DNA of 64,000 nt from Akkermansia muciniphila. GTDB lineage: Bacteria > Verrucomicrobiota > Verrucomicrobiia > Verrucomicrobiales > Akkermansiaceae. Below the pieces are notes generated by a model. It saw only the letters and a program-made list of their open reading frames with translations. It was not told the DNA's origin and made no database searches. A program made the position numbers and the translations under genes. The stretch spans positions 372,001 to 436,000 of the forward strand of contig NZ_PJKB01000002.1 of assembly GCF_002884975.1 (NCBI RefSeq), given 5' to 3'. Shown here piece by piece: positions 38,094 to 45,233 of this stretch. Position 1 is the first letter of the stretch. The number at the start of each line of letters is the position of its first letter.

Positions 38094-39584
38094 TCAGTAG
38101 CAGAGGCGTGCGGTGGAAAGGATGGCGGCGGGCAGATGGCGCAGCGTGTCCCCCGCCGTCAGGGTCTGCTGGGTGGAATCTCCGGAGGAGATGGCTATCT
38201 CGGAAGCACGGCCGCACAGGTAGGTTCCCAGAACGGCGGAGACCAGCAGTGATTCCCCTTGCGCCAGGAAGCCGCCGCAGACGCCCGCCAGCACGTCCCC
38301 CTGGCCGGCGGTAGCCATGCCGGGGCCTCCGGTGATGTTGTAAAAGAGGGGTTTTCCCCGCTGGGTGACGATGGTGCGGGCCCCCTTGTAGACCAAGGCC
38401 GCTTCGTGCTCCTCCATGAAGCAGTCCGCAATGTCTGCCCGGATGGCGCAGTTGTCCGCATCCGGCAGAAGGCGGCGGATTTCCCCATGGTGCGGAGTAG
38501 CAAGGATGTGCTCTCCCAGGCTCCACTGCATGGCGGCAGCCAGGTTCAGACCGTCCGCATCCAGAACAGCGGGAGTGCCGGTTTCCAAAATGAGGCGGAT
38601 GGCCTCCGCGTCTTCCTCCGATACGGACCCGATGCCGGGGCCAATGAGGAAGGCGCTGAATGTCCGGAGGGATACGTCCGCATAGCTGTCCACGGGCCTG
38701 ACCATGATTTCCGGCGGCATGGACGGCGCAATGAAGGGGTAGGCATCCCGGTGGACGTGCAGCGTCACCAGTCCTGCTCCGGCCCGGAGGGCGGCTTCAC
38801 AGCACAGCCTGGCCGCCCCCAGCATCCCTTCCGACCCGGCAATGACGCCAATGTGCCCGCGTTTGTTCTTATAATCCGTATAGGGCCTTGCAGAGAGGAA
38901 TTTGGTAAGCCGGGAGGAGGTGATGAGTTCTGTGGCGGGCAGGGCCTGCACATGGAGTCCGGGAAGGTCAATGCAGGCCAGGCGCCCCGTGTGCAGGGTG
39001 GCATCATCATCCAGCAGCCCCTGCTTGACGGCTCCTATGCACATGGTGAAATCCGCCTCTATGGCGTTTTCCTGAGGCATTCCCGTATCCGGGTCAATTC
39101 CCGTGGGGATGTCTATTGCCACGGTTCGCACGGCTCCGCAGCGGTTCCGCAGGTAATTCATTTCCGCGCAGAGGTCGGAGATTTCCTGGCGGAGCAGCCC
39201 CCTGGCGCCAATGCCCAGCAGCCCGTCCAGCAGGATCATGGGCTTTCCCGTCCGGGGCAGGGGGGCTTCCTGGTATTCCTGGGGCGGAGGGGAGATTTCC
39301 GCCAGTTGGCGGACGGGCAGTTCCCCCCATTCGGAACGTGGATAGGCAGCCCGGAATCCGATTTCCCAGCCGTGCTGTTTCAGGATGTTGAGGACGGTGA
39401 GGGCGTCCCCGCCATTGTTGCCCTTTCCCACATAGGCTACGCATAGCCCGGGAGCCGGAAAGAACTGCATGACGGCTTCCGCAATGCCGGCAGAGGCCTG
39501 TTTCATGAGGGCCCTGGCAGGCGTTCCGCTGACGATGAGCTCGCGTTCCGCGATCTGCATATTTTCCGTGGAGCAAACTTTCAT
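38094..39584 (-). CDS. nnr: bifunctional NAD(P)H-hydrate epimerase/dehydratase
   Basis: Repairs hydrated NAD(P)H. The 496 residues comprise an N-terminal YjeF_N epimerase (about 1-215; G-K-G-N-N-G-G-D-A near 54-62, I-P-T-G-I-D-P-D-T-G) and a C-terminal ADP/ATP-dependent dehydratase of the ribokinase-like fold (about 230-496; G-A-G-L-V-T-L, A-T-P-H-H-G-E, and G-G-P-G-M-A-T-A-G-Q-G-D-V-L-A-G near 413-428). This fusion is the common bacterial form. It is followed directly by radC. Confidence 0.92.
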   Translation of the reverse strand: MKVCSTENMQIAERELIVSGTPARALMKQASAGIAEAVMQFFPAPGLCVAYVGKGNNGGDALTVLNILKQHGWEIGFRAAYPRSEWGELPVRQLAEISPPPQEYQEAPLPRTGKPMILLDGLLGIGARGLLRQEISDLCAEMNYLRNRCGAVRTVAIDIPTGIDPDTGMPQENAIEADFTMCIGAVKQGLLDDDATLHTGRLACIDLPGLHVQALPATELITSSRLTKFLSARPYTDYKNKRGHIGVIAGSEGMLGAARLCCEAALRAGAGLVTLHVHRDAYPFIAPSMPPEIMVRPVDSYADVSLRTFSAFLIGPGIGSVSEEDAEAIRLILETGTPAVLDADGLNLAAAMQWSLGEHILATPHHGEIRRLLPDADNCAIRADIADCFMEEHEAALVYKGARTIVTQRGKPLFYNITGGPGMATAGQGDVLAGVCGGFLAQGESLLVSAVLGTYLCGRASEIAISSGDSTQQTLTAGDTLRHLPAAILSTARLCY

Positions 39585-39618
39585 GGCGCGTTGGTGGAGT
39601 CAGTCCGCACTCTACGCT

Positions 39619-39654
39619 AAAAAACCTTCTCCGGCAAGCCGGAGAAGGTTTTTC
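39619..39654. terminator. bidirectional terminator after infA
   Basis: AAAAACCTTCTCCGGC-AA-GCCGGAGAAGGTTTTT, a perfect 15-16 bp stem with T-runs on both strands, between infA and nnr. It serves infA (minus strand). Confidence 0.9.
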
Positions 39655-39678
39655 GTAAAAGGAGTGAATCCGGAACGG

Positions 39679-40194
39679 TTAACCGATACGGAAGGTGATG
39701 CGCGCCTTGGTCATGTCATAGGGGGACATTTCCATGCGGACCTTGTCGCCTACCACGATTTTGATGAACCGCTTGCGCATCTTGCCGGAGATATGGGCCA
39801 GCACTTCGTGCCCGTTGGGCAGGCGCACCTTGAACATGGTGCCTGCCAGCACGGCGCAGATGGTGCCTTCCACTTCAATCTCACTTTCGGAGTTTTCTTC
39901 CTTGGGCGCTGACTTGCTGAAATGCCTCCTGCCCTTGTGACGTCCTCCGCCTCCCTGCGGGCGCGGGCGGTTCGGTCCGCCTCCGGGGCGCGGGCCCCCG
40001 CCTGTTCTGGCTCCTCCCGGGCCAGCGGACTGTCCGGCCGGGCGCGCAGGGCCGGTGCCGCTTCCTGCGGGCCGGGGCTGTCCTGGACGGCTGCCGTTGC
40101 CGGCCGGTCTTGTGCTGCTGCCCGCCGGCCTGGGGCCGGGGCGGGAATTCTGTCCGCCGGTAGGGCGGTTGCTGGGTCTTGGATTCGGGCTGAT
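39679..40194 (-). CDS. infA: translation initiation factor IF-1 with long N-terminal extension and AUC start
   Basis: The last 72 residues are a clear IF-1: E-I-E-V-E-G-T-I, then [22 protein letters not shown] and the terminal A-R-I-T-F-R. The frame stays open upstream to a stop at 40213-40215, encoding about 100 residues built of R-P-A-G, G-G-G and R-P-R-P units, ending in a basic R-H-K-G-R-R-H. The first GTG (39873) lies inside the conserved domain, so cannot be the natural start. Between it and the stop there is no ATG, GTG, TTG or CTG. AAGGAG lies 6 bases before an ATC at 40194, the most credible start. That would give 171 residues. IF-1 binds the 30S A site; the extension is inferred to touch RNA. 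Confidence 0.72.
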   Translation of the reverse strand: MSPNPRPSNRPTGGQNSRPGPRPAGSSTRPAGNGSRPGQPRPAGSGTGPARPAGQSAGPGGARTGGGPRPGGGPNRPRPQGGGGRHKGRRHFSKSAPKEENSESEIEVEGTICAVLAGTMFKVRLPNGHEVLAHISGKMRKRFIKIVVGDKVRMEMSPYDMTKARITFRIG

Positions 40195-40206
40195 AGGATT
40201 CTCCTT
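40189..40206 (-). promoter_or_regulatory. ribosome-binding site pointing to an AUC start of infA
   Basis: On the minus strand the order is AAGGAG, AATCCT, ATC. AAGGAG matches the CCTCCTTT tail of this window's own 16S rRNA. The spacing of 6 is normal. No standard start codon is in reach. Confidence 0.65.
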
Positions 40207-40370
40207 GTAAGGTTAAAATGAACGCGCGTGTACGAATTTTCGCGCAGGCGAATAATAGGCCATATTTCCACGAGGGCAAGCCCCGAATGTGAAAACGCCG
40301 CAATTAAGCCGCGATTCTCCGGGCAGAGGGGAAAAAAGCCTTCAAAAGGGGAGTAATAGAGAAAAAGTAT

Positions 40371-40399
40371 TTGACATTTACGTGAATAATCATTAGGAA
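40371..40399 (+). promoter_or_regulatory. promoter for rplM-rpsI
   Basis: TTGACA at 40371-40376, 17-base spacer, TAGGAAT. It lies about 62 bases upstream of the rplM start in the divergent infA-rplM region. Confidence 0.5.
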
Positions 40400-40460
40400 T
40401 GCGCCCCCGAATTGGAAGATTACGGCAGGATGCCGAAAACCGAGAACGAAGAATTGAACC

Positions 40461-40889
40461 ATGAAGACCTTCTCAGCCAAACCGCAAGAAGTAGAGCGCA
40501 AATGGTATGTTATAGACGCTGCCGACAAGGTGCTCGGCCGTGTTGCCGTTGAAGCGGCTAACATTTTGCGTGGCAAGAACAAGACAATTTTCACCCCCCA
40601 CGTTGATTGTGGCGACTTTGTCATTATCGTAAACGCGGACAAGGTGGTGCTGACCGGCAACAAGGAAAACGCCAAGATTTACACCCGTTTCTCCGGCTAC
40701 GTCGGCGGCAAGCAGGTGGACACTCCCCGGAAAATCCGCGCCCGCCGTCCCGAACTTCTTCTGGAACTGGCCGTCAAGGGCATGGTGCCTCACACCCGCC
40801 TGGGCCGTCAGCAAATGTCCAAGCTGAAGGTTTACGCCGGTGCCGGTCATCCGCATGAAGCCCAGCAGCCCACCGCCATCACTCTCTAA
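40461..40889 (+). CDS. rplM: 50S ribosomal protein L13
   Basis: A 142-residue protein with the L13 hallmarks [21 protein letters not shown] and the C-terminal [12 protein letters not shown]. It binds 23S rRNA domain early in assembly. Followed 15 bases later by rpsI, the universal pairing. Confidence 0.97.
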   Translation: MKTFSAKPQEVERKWYVIDAADKVLGRVAVEAANILRGKNKTIFTPHVDCGDFVIIVNADKVVLTGNKENAKIYTRFSGYVGGKQVDTPRKIRARRPELLLELAVKGMVPHTRLGRQQMSKLKVYAGAGHPHEAQQPTAITL

Positions 40890-40904
40890 CCGATTTTTCC
40901 AGAC

Positions 40905-41300
40905 ATGAGTCAGACAACCCCATTCAACGCCACCGGCCGTCGCAAGACCGCCATTGCACACGCTTGGCTTACTGAAGGTTCCGGCCGCATCACGATCAAC
41001 CGCCGCGGTTTTGAAGAATACCTTCCCACCGTCCAGTTGCAGAACGCCGTTCTTCAACCCTTCCAGGTGACCAACACCATGAACAAATTCGACGTGAACG
41101 TCGTCACCAAGGGCGGCGGCATTCACGGCCAGGTGGGCGCTATCCGCATGGCGATCGCCCGCGCCCTGGTCCAGGTTGATGAAGCTTCCCGCGCCCAGCT
41201 GCGTGAATTCGGTCTCCTGACCCGTGATTCCCGCATGAAGGAACGTAAAAAGCCCGGTCGTCCCGGCGCCCGCAAGCGTTACCAGTTCTCCAAGCGCTAA
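40905..41300 (+). CDS. rpsI: 30S ribosomal protein S9
   Basis: A 131-residue protein with N-A-T-G-R-R-K-T-A-I-A-H-A and the conserved basic tail ending K-R-Y-Q-F-S-K-R, whose final Arg reaches the P-site tRNA. Second gene of the rplM-rpsI operon; a strong terminator follows. Confidence 0.97.
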   Translation: MSQTTPFNATGRRKTAIAHAWLTEGSGRITINRRGFEEYLPTVQLQNAVLQPFQVTNTMNKFDVNVVTKGGGIHGQVGAIRMAIARALVQVDEASRAQLREFGLLTRDSRMKERKKPGRPGARKRYQFSKR

Positions 41301-41346
41301 GCTTGGCTGGTTGCGAAGGAACTGGTCCTACCATTTCTTTCTCGGA

Positions 41347-41379
41347 AAAGGAGTGCTCCCTGTGGAGTACTCCTTTTTC
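41347..41379 (+). terminator. terminator after rpsI
   Basis: AAGGAGTGCTCC-CTGT-GGAGTACTCCTT with one G-T pair, then TTTT. Confidence 0.92.
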
Positions 41380-41417
41380 GTTGCCGGGGAGGCCGGTTAT
41401 TGTTATGAAGGAGTGCC

Positions 41418-41828
41418 ATGACGACAGAGCCTCAGGAAGACACAGCTACGGAACCTTCCCTGGAAGAAGAGAAAACTACAAGGTTTCTCTTCCCGCTTGC
41501 CCCTTTGCTTGGCGCGCCGCTTCTGCTCCTGGTGGACTCTTTTTTGAGACATTCCCATTACGCCAGTTTTAATGCGCCCAAGGTGGTCAAATACGGCCCG
41601 GGTTTTCCTTTTTTCCAGTTTGCGAGTGTTGCCTTGTATTTCTACCTGGCTTACGCAGCTTTTAAGAAAGGCCTTTCCGGCTGGGGCTGGGTGTTTGGAT
41701 CCCTGGCGGTGGCGTTCAATCCCTTCCCGGCGTTTTCCACGGGGATCGTAGGTGATTCTACGGCATGGGGGCTGGCTGTAGTCATGGCCATCATCGTCAT
41801 GGTGAAGGCCTTGATTGACCGGGAGTGA
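41418..41828 (+). CDS. small multi-span membrane protein
   Basis: A 136-residue protein with an acidic N-terminal tail (about 22 residues) and three to four hydrophobic segments (about 25-42, 63-82, 86-100, 115-132). The core with L-Y-F-Y-L-A-Y-A and V-A-F-N-P-F-P resembles small DUF6804-like membrane proteins, but this is a soft match. No function can be given. It lies between the rpsI terminator and the convergent rlmH gene. Confidence 0.6.
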   Translation: MTTEPQEDTATEPSLEEEKTTRFLFPLAPLLGAPLLLLVDSFLRHSHYASFNAPKVVKYGPGFPFFQFASVALYFYLAYAAFKKGLSGWGWVFGSLAVAFNPFPAFSTGIVGDSTAWGLAVVMAIIVMVKALIDRE

Positions 41829-41842
41829 CTGAGTATTGAAAT

Positions 41843-42280
41843 TTACCGATGGTACGGCGTTCCCGCCAGGATGGTGTGGCAGCGGTATAGCTGTTCCAGC
41901 AATACGACGAGCGCCAGCTCATGCTGGAGGGTGAATTTGCTCAACGCCAGGATATGGTCACACCGGGAACGCAGTTCCTCCGTATGGCCGTCCGAGGCTC
42001 CGATGAGGAACGCGATGCGGCGCACGGAACGCATCTGCCAGTCCCGCGCCAGCTTGACCAGCTTCTCCGTAGTCCAGAGTTCTCCGCGTTCGTCCATGGC
42101 AATGCGCAGACAGCCCTCGCTGGCGGCCAGCAGGCGCTCTGAAACGTCTTTGGAGCTTCCGTCCCTGACGAGTTTGAGTTCCGCCTTGCCGAACGGCTTG
42201 AGGCGGTTGAGATAAAGTTCCACGCCTTCCCGGGCGTAGTTGAGGGCCGGCTTGCCCGCGGCCAGAATGAGGAATTGCAT
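41843..42280 (-). CDS. rlmH: 23S rRNA (pseudouridine1915-N3)-methyltransferase
   Basis: A 145-residue SPOUT methyltransferase with the knot motifs [10 protein letters not shown] and the conserved C-terminus ending T-P-Y-H-R. It methylates pseudouridine 1915 in helix 69 of 23S rRNA. The start is 6 bases after uvrC, suggesting co-transcription. Confidence 0.9.
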   Translation of the reverse strand: MQFLILAAGKPALNYAREGVELYLNRLKPFGKAELKLVRDGSSKDVSERLLAASEGCLRIAMDERGELWTTEKLVKLARDWQMRSVRRIAFLIGASDGHTEELRSRCDHILALSKFTLQHELALVVLLEQLYRCHTILAGTPYHR

Positions 42281-42286
42281 GTGAGG

Positions 42287-43855
42287 TCAGGCGTTGGGGG
42301 ATGAGTTGAGATAATCCAGCAGGTTGCGCGCCCAGGTTTCCGAGATGCCGCGGATGGCGGCTATGGAGGCGGGGTCCGCCTTTCTGATGGCGGCCACGGA
42401 TTTGAATTTTTCCAGCAGCAGGCTTTTTTTGGAGGCGCTCATGCCCGGAGCGTCGTCCAGGGCGCTTTCCCGCATGCGCTTCCGGTAAAGCAGCTCGTTG
42501 TACCCGTTGGCAAACCGGTGCGCTTCGTCGCGGATGCGCTGCATGAGTTTGAGGGCTCCCGTACTGTGCGGCAGGCACAGGGGCTGTGACTGGTGGGGGA
42601 AGAATATCTCCTCCCTCTGCTTGGCCAGGCCCACGATGGGCATGTCCCCCAGTCCGATGGCCTCCAGGTCCGCCAGGGCGGAGGAAAGCTGGCCCTTGCC
42701 GCCGTCCACCACCACCAGGTCCGGAACCTTGATGGGGGCTTTCCCTTCCGCGCTGAGTTTTTTGAGCCATTGGTACAGGCTCATGCCTGCGGGACGGGAA
42801 GCCACGGCGTCACTTTCCGCCAGAATGCGGGAATAGCGCCGCCGGATGACTTCCGACATGGAGGCAAAGTCATTCTGGCCGTCCACGGTGCGGATGCGGT
42901 AGCGGCGGTACGCCTTGTTGTCCGGCCTGCCGTTGGTGAACCGCACCATGGAGGCTACGATGTGGTTGGAGGAGACGTTGGAAATGTCAAAGCATTCCAT
43001 GATAGCGGGGGGCTCTTCCAGCCCAAGGGCCAGCCCCAGTTCCTTCATGTCCTCCGCCGGACGCACGGTGCCGGGCAGGTTGGGCGTTCCCTTCTGGAAC
43101 CTCCGCGCGGGCTCCAGCACCTTGACCAGGTTGTCCCGGATGTCCCGCAGGTAGGCGGCGCGTTCAAAGTCCAGCTCGTCGGAGGCCTGCATCATCTCCC
43201 CGGTCAATTCGTCCAGGGCGCTTTTTTTCCCCGTTCCTTCCAGCAGGCGCACCGCCTGGTCAAAGTTCCGGTTGTAGTCACTGGCGGAAATGCGGCCTAT
43301 GCACGGGGCGGAGCAATTGCGTATCACGTCCGCATGGCAGTGACGGAAGTCGTTGAGGCCGGGATTCCTGGCCTTGCAGGTCCGCAGGCGGAAGTGCCTG
43401 TTAATCCATTCCTGCGTGGCGTACAGCGCCTGGGCATGGACAAAGGGGCCGAAGTAGCGCGCCCCGTCATCCTTCCGCACCCGCGCCAGCTGGAAGCGCG
43501 GCAGTTGCTCCCCCTTGGGGATTTTCAGCAGGGGGTAGCGCTTGTCATCCTTCATCTGGATGTTGTAATGCGGGCGGTACTGCTTGATGAGCTTGCTTTC
43601 CAGCAGAAAAGCCTCCTGGTCGTTCCTGGTTTCAAAGTAGTCGAATGACGCGATGGCGTTGATGAGCGCCCGTGTCTTGTGGTTGGAGAGGGTGGCCCCG
43701 GTGGGGGAAAAGTAGTTGCCCAGGCGGCGGTGGAGGTCCTTCGCCTTGCCTACGTAAATGGTATTCCCCAGGGCGTCTTTCATGATGTAAACGCCGGGTT
43801 TATGCGGGGTTTGCCTCCAGAGTTCCTTCAGGGATGGTTTTTCACGATCTGCCAC
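42287..43855 (-). CDS. uvrC: excinuclease ABC subunit C
   Basis: Makes both incisions in nucleotide excision repair. From a GTG at 43855 it is 522 residues: GIY-YIG nuclease (P-G-V-Y-I-M-K-D-A-L-G-N-T-I-Y-V-G-K-A), a UvrB-binding UVR segment (L-D-F-E-R-A-A-Y-L-R-D-I-R-D), the RNase H-like nuclease (E-C-F-D-I-S-N; V-V-V-D-G-G-K-G-Q) and a C-terminal helix-hairpin-helix pair. It is shorter than E. coli UvrC (610) but all domains are present. An ATG at 43909 would add 18 residues not resembling the family. Confidence 0.9.
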   Translation of the reverse strand: MADREKPSLKELWRQTPHKPGVYIMKDALGNTIYVGKAKDLHRRLGNYFSPTGATLSNHKTRALINAIASFDYFETRNDQEAFLLESKLIKQYRPHYNIQMKDDKRYPLLKIPKGEQLPRFQLARVRKDDGARYFGPFVHAQALYATQEWINRHFRLRTCKARNPGLNDFRHCHADVIRNCSAPCIGRISASDYNRNFDQAVRLLEGTGKKSALDELTGEMMQASDELDFERAAYLRDIRDNLVKVLEPARRFQKGTPNLPGTVRPAEDMKELGLALGLEEPPAIMECFDISNVSSNHIVASMVRFTNGRPDNKAYRRYRIRTVDGQNDFASMSEVIRRRYSRILAESDAVASRPAGMSLYQWLKKLSAEGKAPIKVPDLVVVDGGKGQLSSALADLEAIGLGDMPIVGLAKQREEIFFPHQSQPLCLPHSTGALKLMQRIRDEAHRFANGYNELLYRKRMRESALDDAPGMSASKKSLLLEKFKSVAAIRKADPASIAAIRGISETWARNLLDYLNSSPNA

Positions 43856-43923
43856 GGGGGTTATTATGCCATATGCGGCAAGAAATGAAACTGCGGAAAC
43901 GTACTGCATTACGGCTACTTGGC

Positions 43924-43951
43924 TTGCCTAGGAAGACATCTTCTGTATAAT
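43924..43951 (+). promoter_or_regulatory. promoter for the ExbB operon
   Basis: TTGCCT, 16-base spacer, TATAAT (perfect -10 at 43946-43951), 17 bases before the start codon at 43968. Confidence 0.75.
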
Positions 43952-43967
43952 CCCCTACGTCTTTTGT

Positions 43968-44750
43968 ATGAATCCTGTACCGTTTACCACGCTGGCTGCC
44001 GCCATGGACTTTGTGGTGGGAGATAGAAACTATCCCCTCTCCGAGCTGTTTATGAAAGGCGGCTTCATCATGTGGCCGCTGCTCCTGTTGTCCATCGCCG
44101 GAGTGGTGGTGCTGGTCATGTGCTGTTTTTCCACCCGCGCCTCCGCCGTTCTGCCCACCAAGCTGGTGGAACAGGCGGAATCCTTCATCCGCAAGAGGGA
44201 TTACACGGGCTTGTCCATCCTCTGCAAGGATGGGGATTCCTGTTACGCGCGCGTGATGCTGACGGTAGCCAGTTTCATGCTCCGCAATCCTTCCGCCCAG
44301 TTTGAGGAGGTAAGGGAAATAGCGGCCGCGGAAGGCGGACGGCAGGCGGGTTTCCTGAGCCGCCAGATTTCCTGGCTCTCGGACATCGGCGCGCTGGCTC
44401 CCATGCTCGGGCTGCTGGGTACCGTGGTCGGGATGATGAAAACCTTCTTTGAGATCGCCAACGGTGATTTCTCCGGCGGCAAGCAGCGCATTGACATGGC
44501 CGGCGGCGTGGCGGAAGCCCTGATCACCACGGCGGGCGGCCTGATGCTGGGTATTCCCGCCATTCTGGCGTATGTGTACTTCCGCAGCCGGGTGCACAAG
44601 CGCGTGGGGGACCTGGAGGCCGCGGTAACGCACAGTGTTTCCGTAGTCGCCACCCAGCTCCAGAAGCCGCGCGCGGGGGCGTTCCATGAGGAGGAACTCC
44701 CCAGAGTGCCCGTGGACCCCACCTCCCTGCGCGACGTGCGCGGGCTTTAA
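43968..44750 (+). CDS. MotA/TolQ/ExbB proton channel protein
   Basis: A 260-residue protein with three membrane spans: about 30-48 (F-I-M-W-P-L-L-L-L-S-I-A-G-V-V-V-L-V), 140-165 (L-A-P-M-L-G-L-L-G-T-V-V-G-M-M) and 185-208 (A-L-I-T-T-A-G-G-L-M-L-G-I-P-A-I-L). The last two carry the ExbB/TolQ signature. With the next gene it should form the proton-driven motor in the inner membrane. TolQ versus ExbB cannot be settled by sequence; the neighbours favour a Tol-like envelope role. Confidence 0.9.
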   Translation: MNPVPFTTLAAAMDFVVGDRNYPLSELFMKGGFIMWPLLLLSIAGVVVLVMCCFSTRASAVLPTKLVEQAESFIRKRDYTGLSILCKDGDSCYARVMLTVASFMLRNPSAQFEEVREIAAAEGGRQAGFLSRQISWLSDIGALAPMLGLLGTVVGMMKTFFEIANGDFSGGKQRIDMAGGVAEALITTAGGLMLGIPAILAYVYFRSRVHKRVGDLEAAVTHSVSVVATQLQKPRAGAFHEEELPRVPVDPTSLRDVRGL

Positions 44751-44786
44751 CAGGAAGCGGCTCCGCTCCCAACACCGGAAAAACGT

Positions 44787-45233
44787 ATGAAATTCCATTA
44801 TAAAATGCCCAATCCCATCGGGTTCCAGCTGGCCCCCATGCTGGACATTGTTTTTCTGCTGCTGGTGTTTTTCATCGTGACCCAGACGTTTGAGGATGAC
44901 GAGCCGGACCTTTCCATCAACCTTCCCTCCGCGGAGACTCCCAAGCCTGGTGAAAGCGTTTCCAATGAAATCACCGTGAATATCCGGAAAGACGGCACGG
45001 TGGTCATCAACCGCCAGCCGTACACCATGCCGCAGCTGGAAGACAAGCTTCTTTCCGTCGCCCGGCTGGATAAAACCATGCTCGTCCGCATCCGCGTGGA
45101 TGAGAAGGCGGAATCCGGCGTGGTGGTGCATGTGATGGACGCCTGCCTGAAGGCCGGCCTGAACAACGTTTCCTTTTCCACGCGGCCTCCGGCTCCGTCT
45201 TCCGTCAATGTTTCCAACCCCCAAGCTTCATGA
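44787..45233 (+). CDS. ExbD/TolR biopolymer transport protein
   Basis: A 148-residue protein with one N-terminal span (L-D-I-V-F-L-L-L-V-F-F-I-V) carrying the conserved Asp of the motor (in A-P-M-L-D-I-V), and a periplasmic domain (about 45-130). It forms the motor with the gene 36 bases upstream. Its stop overlaps the start of the TPR gene (ATGA). Confidence 0.9.
   Translation: MKFHYKMPNPIGFQLAPMLDIVFLLLVFFIVTQTFEDDEPDLSINLPSAETPKPGESVSNEITVNIRKDGTVVINRQPYTMPQLEDKLLSVARLDKTMLVRIRVDEKAESGVVVHVMDACLKAGLNNVSFSTRPPAPSSVNVSNPQAS

Noticed and set aside
39679-39873. infA as a 64-residue protein starting at GTG 39873
   Set aside because: It would remove the conserved K-E-E-x...I-E-V-E-G-T beginning of IF-1; the frame is open and structured upstream.
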